DNA from: JAWKXU01 sp964468045
GTDB lineage: Bacteria > Pseudomonadota > Alphaproteobacteria > Sphingomonadales > Sphingomonadaceae
Length of the DNA: 64,000 nucleotides
Assembly (NCBI GenBank): GCA_964468045.1
Contig: CAYXTO010000007.1
Location: forward strand, 1-64,000
Reading direction: 5' to 3'
Under the pieces are notes generated by a model. That model was not told where the DNA came from. It did not search any database and saw nothing but the letters and a program-made list of their open reading frames with translations. Each line of letters starts with the position of its first letter. Within the stretch, counting starts at the first letter, position 1. The translations under genes and the position numbers were made by a program. Shown in pieces: positions 17,643-26,963 of this stretch.

Positions 17643-18908
17643 GTGCAGTCTGAAGTGGCAAATGGCTCCGAGGCGCCGCACGGCGAACTCGCGGCGGGAT
17701 GGCGCATAATCGCCGTCACCTTCGCGGGCATGATGGTCAGCGCCCCGGTGCTCGCCAGCTATGCGATCGGCTCCTTCGTTCTCCCTCTTCAGGACGAATT
17801 CCGCTGGGCCCGGTCCGAAATCCAGGCCGGCATCATCTTCGCGCAGGGTGGCTGCGCCATCTGCGGCCTGGTCATCGGCGCGGTGGCGGAGCGGCTCGGC
17901 ATTCGCCGGCTCGCCATTCTCGGCCTGCTGGGCGTGTCGGCGGGCTTTTGCGCCGCCGCGCTCATCTCGGACTCGCTGGTCCAGTACTATGCCGCGCTGG
18001 CCGCGATGGCCCTGCTCGGCGGAGGAAGCATCCCTGTGATCTGGAGCCGCATCGTCACCGCGCGCTTCGAGAAGCGGCGGGGCTTCGCATTGGCGCTCGC
18101 CTTGACCGGAACCGGGCTCACCGGCACCCTTCTTCCGCTGATCCTCGTTGCCATCAACGGCTCGATCGGATGGCGCTTCGGCTTCCTCTTTCTGGGGGCG
18201 ATGCCGCTGGTCATCGCCTTGCCCCTGGTTCTCCTCTGGCTGCCACGGGACGAGGCGGAAGCGGGCGCGCGTCCGGCCGATCGCCACAAGGGCGCCGGCA
18301 ATCCGGGCCTGAGCGAAGCCGTGCGGTCCTTCCGCTTCTGGATACTGCTGGTCTCGATCGTCTGCCTCTATGTCGGGGTGACCGGCATCCTCGCGAATGT
18401 GATTCCCGCGATGACCTCCAAGGGCATGTCCCAGGCGACCGCGGCGACAGTGCAAAGCGGCTATGCCTTCTCGCTGATCTTCCGACGGCTCGGGGTGGGC
18501 TGGCTGGTCGATCGCTATTGGGCGCCGGCCGTGGCGGCGCTGGCGCTGACCCCAGCGGCCATCGGCAGCGTCCTGCTCGCCGGGGAGCCGAGCCTTCAGC
18601 TGGCGTTGATCGGCATCTCGCTGGTGGGGATAGCGGCCGGCGCGGAACTGGACCTGCTGGCCTATCTCACCTCACGCTATTTCGGCCTGCGCTTCTTCTC
18701 GAGCATCTACGGCGTGCTCTATGCGGGCGTGGCCGCGGCCGGGGCTTCGGGGCCGTTCATCTTCGCCTGGATTCAGGAACGGTCGAACAGCTACGACCTG
18801 TGCTTCTACCTCGCCTCCGGCCTTTTGGCGGTGGCGGGGGTCCTGTTGCTCGGCCTGGGGAAATATCCCGCCGGCCTCGACAGCAAACTCGAGCCGCAGC
18901 CTGCTTGA
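17643..18908 (+). CDS. MFS transporter
   Basis: A 421-residue major facilitator with about twelve predicted membrane segments, N- and C-halves separated by a hydrophilic loop near residues 205-220 (LPRDEAEAGARPADR). The segment SRYFGLRFFSSIYG near residue 340 resembles monocarboxylate/oxalate-type carriers, so an organic-acid substrate is likely. Translation appears to begin at GTG 17643 with GAGG upstream; no in-frame ATG is placed better. It heads a plus-strand run with an enolase-superfamily enzyme and a hydratase, and is divergent from the halohydrin-dehalogenase operon. Confidence 0.83.
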   Translation: MQSEVANGSEAPHGELAAGWRIIAVTFAGMMVSAPVLASYAIGSFVLPLQDEFRWARSEIQAGIIFAQGGCAICGLVIGAVAERLGIRRLAILGLLGVSAGFCAAALISDSLVQYYAALAAMALLGGGSIPVIWSRIVTARFEKRRGFALALALTGTGLTGTLLPLILVAINGSIGWRFGFLFLGAMPLVIALPLVLLWLPRDEAEAGARPADRHKGAGNPGLSEAVRSFRFWILLVSIVCLYVGVTGILANVIPAMTSKGMSQATAATVQSGYAFSLIFRRLGVGWLVDRYWAPAVAALALTPAAIGSVLLAGEPSLQLALIGISLVGIAAGAELDLLAYLTSRYFGLRFFSSIYGVLYAGVAAAGASGPFIFAWIQERSNSYDLCFYLASGLLAVAGVLLLGLGKYPAGLDSKLEPQPA

Positions 18909-18978
18909 ACGAAACGATCTTTCCCGGTCCCCGCGAAACGCTGCGGATCGGAATTATTGCCATGGAAGGGTATGAAAA

Positions 18979-20088
18979 ATGAAGATTACCGATGTCAAAC
19001 TGACCGTGTTCCAGCGGCCCGAAGCGCCCTCCGACGACAAGGTCATGATCAAGGGGCAATCGACGCGCTCGCTGATCAGCGAAGTGGTGGCGGTGCAGGT
19101 GCAGACCGACGAAGGTTTCACCGGGGAGGCGCTGAGCCTGGGCGGCGGGCGCGGCATGGCCCATTATCTCGCGTCCACGGTCAAGCCTTTCCTGATCGGC
19201 CGCGATCCCGAATATATCGAGGCGAACTGGCAGAAGATGTGGGAGATGAACCGCCTGTGGTTCACCCCGCTGTTCGCGCTCGGCACGATCGATACCGCGT
19301 TGTGGGACTTGTACGGCAAGATCCTGAATCGCCCGATCTACAAGATCCTTGGCGCCTACCGTGACAAGATCCCGGTCTATGCCAGCTCCATGACCAAATC
19401 GAGCGCCGAGGAATTCGCCGAGGAAGCGCTCGATTACCGGGAGCGCGGCTTCCAGGCCTACAAGCTGCATGTGCTGGGCGAGTACAAGTTCGACATCAAG
19501 TGCTGCGAAGCGGTTCGCGAGGCGGTCGGCCCGGACTATCCGCTGATGATCGACGTCGTGTCGGGCTATAACCAGCGCGAGGCGCTGATCGTGGGCCGCG
19601 AGCTCGAGCGGCTGGGCTATTACTGGTACGAGGAGCCGCTGCGCGACTACGACATTCACGGCTACAAGATGCTGGCGGACAAGCTCGATATTCCGGTGAT
19701 GGGGATCGAAGTGATCGAAGGGTCGATCTACACCGCGCCGGAATTCATCGTGCAGCGCGCGGTCGACATCGTGCGTTCCGACATCTCGTTCAAGGGCGGC
19801 GTGGGCCAGGTCAAGAAGACGGCCGCCCTGGCGGAAGCGTTCGGCATGAACCTGGAGATCCATACCAACCCGAACCCGCTGCTCGACGCCGCCAATCTCC
19901 ATGTCGCGCTGTCGATCAAGAATACGGATTTCTTCGAGCAGCTCGTGCCCGAAACCCTCTATAATTTCGGGGTGAAGGAAACCGTCCATATCGACAAGGA
20001 AGGCTTCGCCCATGCGCCTTCAGGGCCTGGGCACGGCATCGAGATCGATTGGGATTTCGTGAACAAATACAAGATACTGGACCTATGA
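18979..20088 (+). CDS. Mandelate racemase/muconate lactonizing enzyme-family protein
   Basis: A 369-residue enolase-superfamily enzyme: N-terminal capping domain and C-terminal TIM barrel. The three Mg ligands are visible at regular spacing as Asp192 (MIDVVSGY), Glu218 (YEEPL) and Glu244 (GIEVIEG). At the end of the second strand is K162-x-H164 rather than K-x-K, and RSDISFKGG and EIHTNPNP supply the far-side Asp/His. This pattern fits acid-sugar dehydratase-like members better than muconate cycloisomerase. It abstracts the alpha-proton of a carboxylate to racemise or dehydrate. GGAAGGG precedes the ATG. The neighbouring transporter and hydratase suggest an organic- or sugar-acid branch. Confidence 0.83.
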   Translation: MKITDVKLTVFQRPEAPSDDKVMIKGQSTRSLISEVVAVQVQTDEGFTGEALSLGGGRGMAHYLASTVKPFLIGRDPEYIEANWQKMWEMNRLWFTPLFALGTIDTALWDLYGKILNRPIYKILGAYRDKIPVYASSMTKSSAEEFAEEALDYRERGFQAYKLHVLGEYKFDIKCCEAVREAVGPDYPLMIDVVSGYNQREALIVGRELERLGYYWYEEPLRDYDIHGYKMLADKLDIPVMGIEVIEGSIYTAPEFIVQRAVDIVRSDISFKGGVGQVKKTAALAEAFGMNLEIHTNPNPLLDAANLHVALSIKNTDFFEQLVPETLYNFGVKETVHIDKEGFAHAPSGPGHGIEIDWDFVNKYKILDL

Positions 20089-20157
20089 TCGCGGCTGGGC
20101 CAGCCGCTGCCGGGCCTTGCCAACAAGGGGAGGGGCCAATGCGCCGCTTCCTGCCCC

Positions 20158-20931
20158 ATGCCTGAGGGGACCGCGCCGGAATCGGTCGCACTGCGCTTGC
20201 TGGCGGACCAGCGGGAGGGACGCCCCTTTCACCCGGTCGGGGAAGCGCGGGAAGGCGGGCTGGCCTATGCCTATGCGGTTCAGCGCGAGCTGTTCCATCA
20301 CGCCGGGTTCGATCAGGCGGGCTGGAAGATCGCACTGACGACGGCCCCGTCGCAAGAATTCTGCAAGACCGATGAGCCCATCTCCGGCATGCTGCCGCAC
20401 GAAGGCCTGCATGCGGCGCCCTGCACGCTCGACGGGGCCGACTACGCCCGGCTGGGACTGGAAATGGAGCTGGCGGTCAGGATCGGGAAAGCCCTGCCGG
20501 AGCGGATTCCGGAGGCTTCCGGAATGGCCCCCTATATCGATCGGCTCTGCGCGGCTTTCGAGGTGATCGATGACCGGCTTGCCGATTATGGCGATTTCGA
20601 CGCCGCATCCCTTGTCGCCGACAATTGCTGGAACCGCGCCTTCGTGCTCGGCCCGCCCAGCGAATGCCGCGATCCCGCCTCGATAGATGATGCGGCTTGC
20701 CGGCTAGATATCGGCGGGGCCAGGTCTGCCGAGGGACAGGTGACTGCCGATATTCATCCGTTCCGGATGGTCGGATGGCTGGAGCGCCACCTGCGCGACC
20801 GGGGGCTGGCGCTCAAGCCCGGGGATTGGGTGATGACCGGAAACCTGCTGGGGACCCAGTTCCCCTCGGCGCCGGCCCGCTACTCCTTCCGCATAGGCGA
20901 CCTGCCGTCGGTCGATATCGAGGTCGTGTGA
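20158..20931 (+). CDS. 2-keto-4-pentenoate hydratase/fumarylacetoacetase-like protein
   Basis: A 257-residue member of the 2-hydroxypenta-2,4-dienoate hydratase (MhpD/BphH-like) family, which adds water to a 2-keto-4-enoate using a divalent metal. Visible family features are GWKIALT, LEMELAVRIGK with the metal-binding Glu residues, AFEVIDDR, and the C-terminal KPGDWVMTGNLLGTQ block. ATG 20158 overlaps the stop of an eight-codon reading frame that begins under a strong purine-rich Shine-Dalgarno at about 20126, so its translation may depend on coupling. It follows the enolase-superfamily gene by 69 bases and ends flush with a convergent DUF5818 gene. Confidence 0.8.
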   Translation: MPEGTAPESVALRLLADQREGRPFHPVGEAREGGLAYAYAVQRELFHHAGFDQAGWKIALTTAPSQEFCKTDEPISGMLPHEGLHAAPCTLDGADYARLGLEMELAVRIGKALPERIPEASGMAPYIDRLCAAFEVIDDRLADYGDFDAASLVADNCWNRAFVLGPPSECRDPASIDDAACRLDIGGARSAEGQVTADIHPFRMVGWLERHLRDRGLALKPGDWVMTGNLLGTQFPSAPARYSFRIGDLPSVDIEVV

Positions 20932-21138
20932 TCACGCGGCATACAGCCGGTAAACATCCAGAAGGTCGAAGCCGGAGCGCACACCCTCCACCGTGACGCG
21001 GCGACCGACACTGCGCCTCGCGTTCCATTCCCAGCCGACATCGAGCTGCCAGATACCACCGTCGTCCATCTCCAGCGCATAGCCAAGCCCCGTCCAGCGG
21101 AGCGTTCCCGTAAGGGTGTGTCGGGTGCCTCTCGGCAT
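20932..21138 (-). CDS. DUF5818 domain-containing small protein
   Basis: A 68-residue protein recognisable as DUF5818 by the TLTGTLRWTGLGYALEMDDGG start, a WQLDVGWEWNAR middle and RVTVEGVRSGFDLLDVYRL end, a compact all-beta fold common in sphingomonads. Function is unknown. It is convergent with the hydratase gene, their stop codons abutting in a TGATCA. It is not an obvious part of the catabolic pathway. Confidence 0.7.
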   Translation of the reverse strand: MPRGTRHTLTGTLRWTGLGYALEMDDGGIWQLDVGWEWNARRSVGRRVTVEGVRSGFDLLDVYRLYAA

Positions 21139-21196
21139 TCCTGTCTCCCCGCAAAGTCGTCAGCGGTACGCCCCCGCTTCGACTTCACACCTAAAC

Positions 21197-21402
21197 ACTG
21201 GTGATCGGGGTGTTAGTAAGCCGAACCGAATCGGCCCCATGACCTTTAGGCGGGAGCCCTGGACATACGCCATGGGCACCCCGACCATAGGTCAAGGTGT
21301 GCTGGCGCTGTCACGGTCAGCACCAACCGTTCGGTTCAGGGTTACTAATCCCCGGCACCGTCTCCGGCGCCTGAGAACCGTGCGTGGCGGTTCCTGCCGT
21401 CA
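21197..21402 (-). ncRNA. Degenerate group II intron-like/structured RNA remnant
   Basis: A 206-base stretch in a 480-base gap is packed with complementary arms. The outer arms are 21197-21234 and 21322-21361 (shared TTAGTAA, CCGAACCGAA and GGTG.CGGGG elements in inverse orientation). Inside is GACCT/AGGTC (21241/21289) enclosing a GCCC..GGGC hairpin at 21256-21277. At 21374-21402, read on the minus strand, GGAACCGCCACGCACGGTTC closely resembles the 3' half of a group II intron domain V, while the 5' half with its AGC triad is degenerate. No reverse transcriptase is present. The assignment as an intron remnant is from memory of domain V and is tentative; the dense pairing is seen directly. Confidence 0.35.
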
Positions 21403-21619
21403 CTATGAGGAAGCATGCGCTTCCACTCAACAGAAACCTGATCTGGACTGCTTTCCGGGCGAGCTAGGCATGAAGCCGCCGCTCGCCTGCTCCCCGGGGG
21501 GAGGGTACATCGAGGCGTTCGAGGCGCAATCCGGGCAATGGTTGACCTTGCTTGTCGCGGCTGTAGCTTCCATCTCCTGACGCCGGATCGATCGGGTGGA
21601 AAACCATGGGGGAGGTTGC
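21403..21619. other. Gap before the bifunctional beta-oxidation gene
   Basis: These 217 bases carry no supported gene. A GGGGGAGG at about 21607 serves as ribosome-binding site for the next gene. A plus-strand open frame from 21116 to 21580 runs through the whole gap but is better explained as read-through of the structured RNA. Confidence 0.4.
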
Positions 21620-23704
21620 TTGAGGGGACAGGTCGAAATCGTCGAGCGCTTTGACGATGGGGTGTTGGAGCTGTGCTTCTCCAATCCGCCGTTCAATGTG
21701 CTTTCGGTGGGCGCAGGGCTCGTCTCGGTGCTTCTGGACGCCGTTTCCGGCGCCGTTGCGGATTCCCGAGTGGAGCTGATTATCCTGGCTGGCGGCGGCG
21801 GCAATTTCAGCGCCGGCGCGGATATTGCCGACTTTGACGGCGATCCCGTGCAGCTCATGACGGTACGAACTCTCTTCGATCGCATCGAAAATTCACCGAA
21901 GCCAATCGTCGCGGCGATCGAAGGCCTATGCCTCGGAGGCGGCTTCGAGCTGGCGCTCACGGCGCATTATCGCGTGGCCAATGCAACGGCGGGCTTCGGC
22001 TTTCCGGAGATTTCCCTCGGCCTGCTGCCGGGCGGCGGCGGCACCCAGCGTTCGCCGCGCCTGGCCGGTGCGGCCAATGCCCTCGACCTGATGCTGAGCG
22101 GCCGCCGCATCGCAGCCGCAAGGGCAAGGGAAATGGGCCTCGTGGATGAGGTGGTGGAAGGCTCGCCCGCGCAAGCGGTGCGGGATCGGTTTGCGGCAGG
22201 GGCATTCCGCGCCGTGCGGCGGATCGGGGAACTGCCCGCGCCGCCCGATCTCGGCCCGGCCCTCGAAGCGGTTCGCCAGCGTGGCGGCCTGTCGCTCGCG
22301 GCCCGGCATATCGTCACCTGCGTTGAGGGGACCGGCTCGTTGGCGATCGAGGCCGGTCTGGAACTGGAAGGGCGGCTGTTCGGCAAACTGATGGAATCCG
22401 CCGCCTCCAAGGCCCTGCGGCATGGTTTCTTCGGGCGCCGCATCGTCCAGCGGATACCGGGCCTGCCCAAGGTTTTGCCGGTGAAGGTGGATGCGGTCAC
22501 TATCGTCGGCGGGGGCCTGATGGGGACGGGCATCGCGATTGCGCTGCTCAATGCCGGGCGGATGGTGACCATCGTCGAGCCGTACGAGGATCAGCGCGCA
22601 CGGGCGCTCGAGACCATCGAAAAGACGATCGGCCGGGACGTGGAGAAGGGGCGCATCTCCCGGGAAGCGGCGGAGCGCCGCCTCGCCGCTCTCAGCCTCG
22701 TTTCCGCGCTGGAGGATGCGGCCCCGTCCCACCTCTATATCGAAGCAATCTTCGAAGACATGGACGCCAAGCGCACGGTATTCGCGGCGCTCGATCGGGT
22801 GGCGCCGCCCGGAGCGATCCTGGCAAGCAATACATCGACGCTCGATCTCGATGAGATCGCGGCCTGCACGGGTCGGCCGGAAAGCGTGGTCGGGATGCAT
22901 TTCTTCAGCCCGGCCAATATCATGCGGTTGCTGGAAGTGGTGCGCGGCAAACGGACCTCCGCGCAGACCCTGGCCAGCGCCATGGCCTTCGCCAAGGCAA
23001 TCGGAAAGACCGGCGTCGTGGCCGGGGTATGCGACGGCTTCATCGGCAACCGGATCTTCGAGGAATATCTGAGGCAGGCCTGGTTCCTGCTGGAAGAAGG
23101 GGCGACGCCCCGGCAGGTCGATACGGTGCTGGAGGATTTCGGCATGGCGATGGGGCCGTGCCGGGTGATGGATCTCGCGGGCCAGGACATCGGCTGGAAG
23201 ATACGCCAGCGCCGGGCCGTGGAGCAGCCGGACCGGCCCTATTCGCGTGTGCCGGACCTGATCTGCGAGCTCGGTCGTTTCGGCCAGAAGACCGGCGCGG
23301 GCTTCTATCTCTATCCCGATGGACGCACGCCCCAGCCCGATCCGGAAATGGATGCGTTGATCGCGGCGGAGTCGGCAAGGCTCGGGCTGGAGCGCAGGGC
23401 GATCGGCGATGAAGAGATCGTGCAGCGCTGCATCTACGCAATGGTCAATGAAGGCGCCCGGATCCTGGAAGAAGGCATTGCTTACCGCCCGGTCGATATC
23501 GATGTGATCTATCTCGACGGCTATGGCTTTCCCGCCGAACGCGGGGGGCCGATGTTCCTTGCCGAGCAGCAGGGCCTCGCGAATGTGCTGGCGGCAACCC
23601 AGCGGTTTTCCGCCGCCCGGCACGGCTGGGCATGGGAGCCCGCCAGGCTCCTGGTCGATCTCGTCGAGCGCGGCGGCTCCTTCGCGGAGTTGAACCATCC
23701 ATGA
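21620..23704 (+). CDS. Bifunctional enoyl-CoA hydratase/3-hydroxyacyl-CoA dehydrogenase (FadJ/FadB-like)
   Basis: A protein of about 694 residues fusing a crotonase domain to a 3-hydroxyacyl-CoA dehydrogenase. Crotonase features are NFSAGADI, IEGLCLGGGFELAL and PEISLGLLPGGGGTQR, retaining both catalytic glutamates. The NAD-binding loop VTIVGGGLMGTGIA starts near residue 300, and SNTSTLDLDEIA and HFFSPANIM belong to the dehydrogenase active site. TTG 21620 is chosen because GGGGGAGG lies 6 bases upstream; GTG 21596 is the alternative. It catalyses steps two and three of beta-oxidation. No thiolase lies nearby, so thiolysis must be supplied from elsewhere. Confidence 0.87.
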   Translation: MRGQVEIVERFDDGVLELCFSNPPFNVLSVGAGLVSVLLDAVSGAVADSRVELIILAGGGGNFSAGADIADFDGDPVQLMTVRTLFDRIENSPKPIVAAIEGLCLGGGFELALTAHYRVANATAGFGFPEISLGLLPGGGGTQRSPRLAGAANALDLMLSGRRIAAARAREMGLVDEVVEGSPAQAVRDRFAAGAFRAVRRIGELPAPPDLGPALEAVRQRGGLSLAARHIVTCVEGTGSLAIEAGLELEGRLFGKLMESAASKALRHGFFGRRIVQRIPGLPKVLPVKVDAVTIVGGGLMGTGIAIALLNAGRMVTIVEPYEDQRARALETIEKTIGRDVEKGRISREAAERRLAALSLVSALEDAAPSHLYIEAIFEDMDAKRTVFAALDRVAPPGAILASNTSTLDLDEIAACTGRPESVVGMHFFSPANIMRLLEVVRGKRTSAQTLASAMAFAKAIGKTGVVAGVCDGFIGNRIFEEYLRQAWFLLEEGATPRQVDTVLEDFGMAMGPCRVMDLAGQDIGWKIRQRRAVEQPDRPYSRVPDLICELGRFGQKTGAGFYLYPDGRTPQPDPEMDALIAAESARLGLERRAIGDEEIVQRCIYAMVNEGARILEEGIAYRPVDIDVIYLDGYGFPAERGGPMFLAEQQGLANVLAATQRFSAARHGWAWEPARLLVDLVERGGSFAELNHP

Positions 23705-23765
23705 GAACCTTGGCCCGGGTGTAAAAGGCCTTTGAGGAACGGCGTGGAGCGGGCATCGTCACGAG

Positions 23766-26159
23766 ATGCAGGATCACGCCGATCATGACGGACAGGCCCA
23801 CCGTCCGGAGTCGGACGCCCCGGGACTGATGAAGGACCCGGTGTGCGGCATGGCGGTCGATCCCGCGACGGCCCCGCACCGGATCCGGCATGAAGGCGTG
23901 ACGCATGCGTTCTGCTCGGCGGGATGCAAGGCGAAATTCGAGGCCGATCCCGCCCGCTATCTGACGGCAGCGCCAGCGCATGGCGATGCCCACGGCCACT
24001 CTCATCATAATGGGGGCGCCAGCCCGGCTGCATCTGCGCCGGAGGGAGCGATCTGGACCTGCCCAATGCATCCGGAGGTTCGCCGGGACAGGCCGGGAAG
24101 CTGCCCGATCTGCGGCATGGCGTTGGAACCGCTGGTGGCAAGCGCCGATGCCGGGCCTAGCCCCGAGCTTGCCGACATGACGCGGCGCTTCCGGATCGGC
24201 CTTGCGCTTGCCTTGCCGGTGTTCCTGCTGGAAATGGGGTCGCATCTGATCCCGGCGCTGCACCATCTCGTGCCGGCGCGGATATCGATCTGGATCCAGT
24301 TCCTGCTGGCGACGCCGGTGGTGCTGTGGGCCGGCTGGCCGTTCTTCGAGCGCGGCTGGGCCTCGCTGGTCAACCGCAGCCTGAACATGTTCACCCTGAT
24401 TGCCATGGGCACCGGCGTTGCCTGGCTCTACAGCATCGTGGCGACGCTGGCGCCCGGCATCTTTCCTGCCGCCTTCCGGGCGGCGGACGGAACGGTCGCG
24501 GTCTATTTCGAGGCAGCCGCCGTCATCACCGTACTGGTGCTGCTCGGCCAGTTATTGGAACTGCGCGCCCGCGAGCAGACCTCCGGCGCGATCAGGGCGC
24601 TGCTCGATCTCGCACCGAAGACGGCGCGGCGGATTGGCAGCGATGGCGCGGAGGAAGATGTTCCTATCGAGGCCGTGCAAATTGGCGACCGTCTGCGCGT
24701 GCGCCCCGGCGAGACGGTGCCGGTCGACGGCACCGTCGAGGATGGCCGCTCCTCGCTCGATGAATCGATGGTGACGGGCGAATCCATGCCGGTGACGCGT
24801 GCGCGGGGCGATGCCATCGTTGGCGGCACGCTCAACCAGACCGGTGCGCTCATCATTCGCGCCGTGAAGGTGGGCCGCGATACGATGCTGTCGCGCATCG
24901 TGCAGATGGTCGCCGATGCCCAACGCTCACGCGCGCCGATCCAGCGCATGGCCGATCAGGTTTCCGGCTGGTTCGTGCCGGTGGTGATCCTGATCGCGCT
25001 GCTGGCCTTCGCCGCCTGGGGCCTGTGGGGACCGGAACCTCGTTTCGCGCATGGCCTGATCGCCGCCGTTTCGGTGCTCATCATCGCCTGCCCCTGCGCG
25101 CTGGGGCTCGCCACGCCGATGTCGATCATGGTTGGCATCGGCAAGGGCGCGGGCGCGGGCGTGCTGATCAAGAATGCCGAGGCGCTGGAGCGGATGGAAA
25201 AGGTGGATACGCTTATCGTGGACAAGACCGGGACCCTGACCGAAGGCAGGCCTGCCGTCACCCGGATCATTGCCGCCGGGGGTTTCGCCGAGGACGAGAT
25301 CCTGCGGCTCGCCGCCGGAGTCGAGAAAGCCTCTGAACATCCGCTGGCGCTGGCGATCGTAGCGGCGGCCGAGGCGCGGGGCATTGCCGTACCGCCGGTC
25401 GCGGAGTTCGATTCCCCGACCGGCAAGGGCGCGCTAGGCACGGTCGAGGGCAAGGCGGTCGTGCTGGGCAATGCAGCGTTCCTCAAGGAATGCGGCATCG
25501 ACGCTTCGACCCTGTCCGATGAAGCCGACGCCCTGCGCCATGATGGCGCGACGGCGATCTATGTCGGTATTGCGGGCCAGGCAGCCGGGATCTTCGCCAT
25601 CGCCGATCCGGTCAAGGCGACGACTGCCGATGCGCTGAAGGCCCTGCATGCCGACGGCATCCGCATCGTCATGCTGACCGGCGACAACCGCACCACGGCG
25701 GAGGCCGTTGCCCGGCAACTCGGCATCGACGAGGTCGAGGCCGATGTCCTGCCCGACCAGAAAAGCGCCGTGGTCGGGCGCCTCAAGTCCGAGGGGCGGG
25801 TGGTGGCGATGGCGGGCGACGGGGTGAACGACGCCCCGGCGCTGGCCGCCGCCGATGTGGGCATCGCCATGGGCACGGGCACGGACGTCGCCATCGAAAG
25901 CGCCGGGGTGACGCTGCTGAAGGGCGATCTGACCGGCATCGTCAAGGCGCGCCGCCTGTCCGGGGCGACGATGCGGAACATCCGCCAGAACCTCGTTTTC
26001 GCCTTTATCTACAACGCGGCCGGGGTTCCGGTCGCGGCGGGTATTCTCTATCCCGTATTTGGACTGCTGCTCTCGCCGATCATCGCCGCCGCCGCCATGG
26101 CTCTGTCCTCGGTCAGCGTCATCGGCAATTCGCTCCGGCTGCGGGCCGTGGACCTTTGA
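23766..26159 (+). CDS. Copper/silver-type P1B ATPase with YHS and heavy-metal-binding domains
   Basis: A 797-residue metal-exporting P-type ATPase of the inner membrane. The N-terminus has a His-rich start, a YHS domain (about 22-66, DPVCGM ... FCSAGC), a His-rich linker and a heavy-metal-binding domain (98-122, CPMHPEV ... CPICGM) in place of classical CxxC ferredoxin-like domains. Core motifs are TGES 337-340, CPC 442-444 in the transport membrane helix, phosphorylated Asp in DKTGT 486-490, SEHP and GDGVND. CPC with these N-terminal domains fits Cu(I)/Ag(I) export. It starts 61 bases after the beta-oxidation gene and appears functionally unrelated to it. Confidence 0.9.
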   Translation: MQDHADHDGQAHRPESDAPGLMKDPVCGMAVDPATAPHRIRHEGVTHAFCSAGCKAKFEADPARYLTAAPAHGDAHGHSHHNGGASPAASAPEGAIWTCPMHPEVRRDRPGSCPICGMALEPLVASADAGPSPELADMTRRFRIGLALALPVFLLEMGSHLIPALHHLVPARISIWIQFLLATPVVLWAGWPFFERGWASLVNRSLNMFTLIAMGTGVAWLYSIVATLAPGIFPAAFRAADGTVAVYFEAAAVITVLVLLGQLLELRAREQTSGAIRALLDLAPKTARRIGSDGAEEDVPIEAVQIGDRLRVRPGETVPVDGTVEDGRSSLDESMVTGESMPVTRARGDAIVGGTLNQTGALIIRAVKVGRDTMLSRIVQMVADAQRSRAPIQRMADQVSGWFVPVVILIALLAFAAWGLWGPEPRFAHGLIAAVSVLIIACPCALGLATPMSIMVGIGKGAGAGVLIKNAEALERMEKVDTLIVDKTGTLTEGRPAVTRIIAAGGFAEDEILRLAAGVEKASEHPLALAIVAAAEARGIAVPPVAEFDSPTGKGALGTVEGKAVVLGNAAFLKECGIDASTLSDEADALRHDGATAIYVGIAGQAAGIFAIADPVKATTADALKALHADGIRIVMLTGDNRTTAEAVARQLGIDEVEADVLPDQKSAVVGRLKSEGRVVAMAGDGVNDAPALAAADVGIAMGTGTDVAIESAGVTLLKGDLTGIVKARRLSGATMRNIRQNLVFAFIYNAAGVPVAAGILYPVFGLLLSPIIAAAAMALSSVSVIGNSLRLRAVDL

Positions 26160-26201
26160 CGGCCTCGCCCGGGTGATGGGCGATACGCACCGGGAAACGC
26201 T

Positions 26202-26870
26202 TCATGACTGTGCCCGGTGTGCCTTCGCCCGTCGCGCCAGGATCTGCATGAGCGGATTGGGCTTCGCCGGTCCCACCCGCCTCAGCGTATTCTGGTCATG
26301 GTGCTCGAATGGTTCGGGCCGACCCTGGACCGCGAGCATCGTCCGGATATCGTAGCTCCACGCATCATTGCCTGCGAAGGTCACGTCGATCTGATAGCTG
26401 TCCGTGCGGAAACCATGCTCGAGGAAGGCGGTCGAGCAGATGCCGTATTCGGTCTGCCCGCGTGTCGCGGTCAGGGTCAGCCGGTCATCCCCGGCCTTGC
26501 CATGGCCTGCGGCGAGCGCGACCTGCCCGCGCGGAATCGCCAGCGTTTGCAGGATGAGCCCGGTCGCAGGCTCCCACAACCAATAGCCGACCTGATCGTG
26601 GAAGGTGATGTCCTCCTCCCTGGTCGTGATATGGGTATGATAGCGCAGACCATAAAAGAGCTGCGGCCCATTGGTCTGGGGATCGATCGCGTCGAACGCG
26701 ATCCGCTCTATGAAGACGCGACGCTCGGGGCCTGCGGCCTTCGGATTCACGTCGATACCCTTGTGAGCCTCCCATCGCCCAGCCAGTCGCGCAAGCGGCC
26801 CGAGGTTTGCGAGCGTATCGGGATCGACATCGCCTGGCTCGGTGAAGATATCGTGCGGAAAGGGGGTCAT
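26202..26870 (-). CDS. Nitrobindin-like heme-binding beta-barrel protein
   Basis: A 222-residue protein of the nitrobindin/THAP4-like (DUF1794) family, a fatty-acid-binding-protein-like ten-stranded barrel. Family features are LGPLARLAGRWEAHKGIDVNP, QLFYGLRYHTHI, FHDQVGYWLWEPATG and the C-terminal FEHHDQNTLRRV. Members with the proximal histidine bind ferric heme and isomerise peroxynitrite; the terminal HH pair is compatible but heme binding is not proven here. ATG 26870 has GGAG at 9 bases. Longer upstream starts lack support. It is divergent from the small gene at 26964. Confidence 0.72.
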   Translation of the reverse strand: MTPFPHDIFTEPGDVDPDTLANLGPLARLAGRWEAHKGIDVNPKAAGPERRVFIERIAFDAIDPQTNGPQLFYGLRYHTHITTREEDITFHDQVGYWLWEPATGLILQTLAIPRGQVALAAGHGKAGDDRLTLTATRGQTEYGICSTAFLEHGFRTDSYQIDVTFAGNDAWSYDIRTMLAVQGRPEPFEHHDQNTLRRVGPAKPNPLMQILARRAKAHRAQS

Positions 26871-26963
26871 GATGGCTGCTCCATTTGCCCTGATCCGGGC
26901 CTTGTGGCATTTTCCGCCGCAAGAAGGCACGATTTTTCGTAGAGCAGCGGGACTGGGCTAGGC

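Noticed and set aside
21116..21580. 154-codon plus-strand frame through the structured region
   Set aside because: It crosses the DUF5818 gene end and the inverted-repeat RNA; the composition fits translated structural RNA rather than protein.
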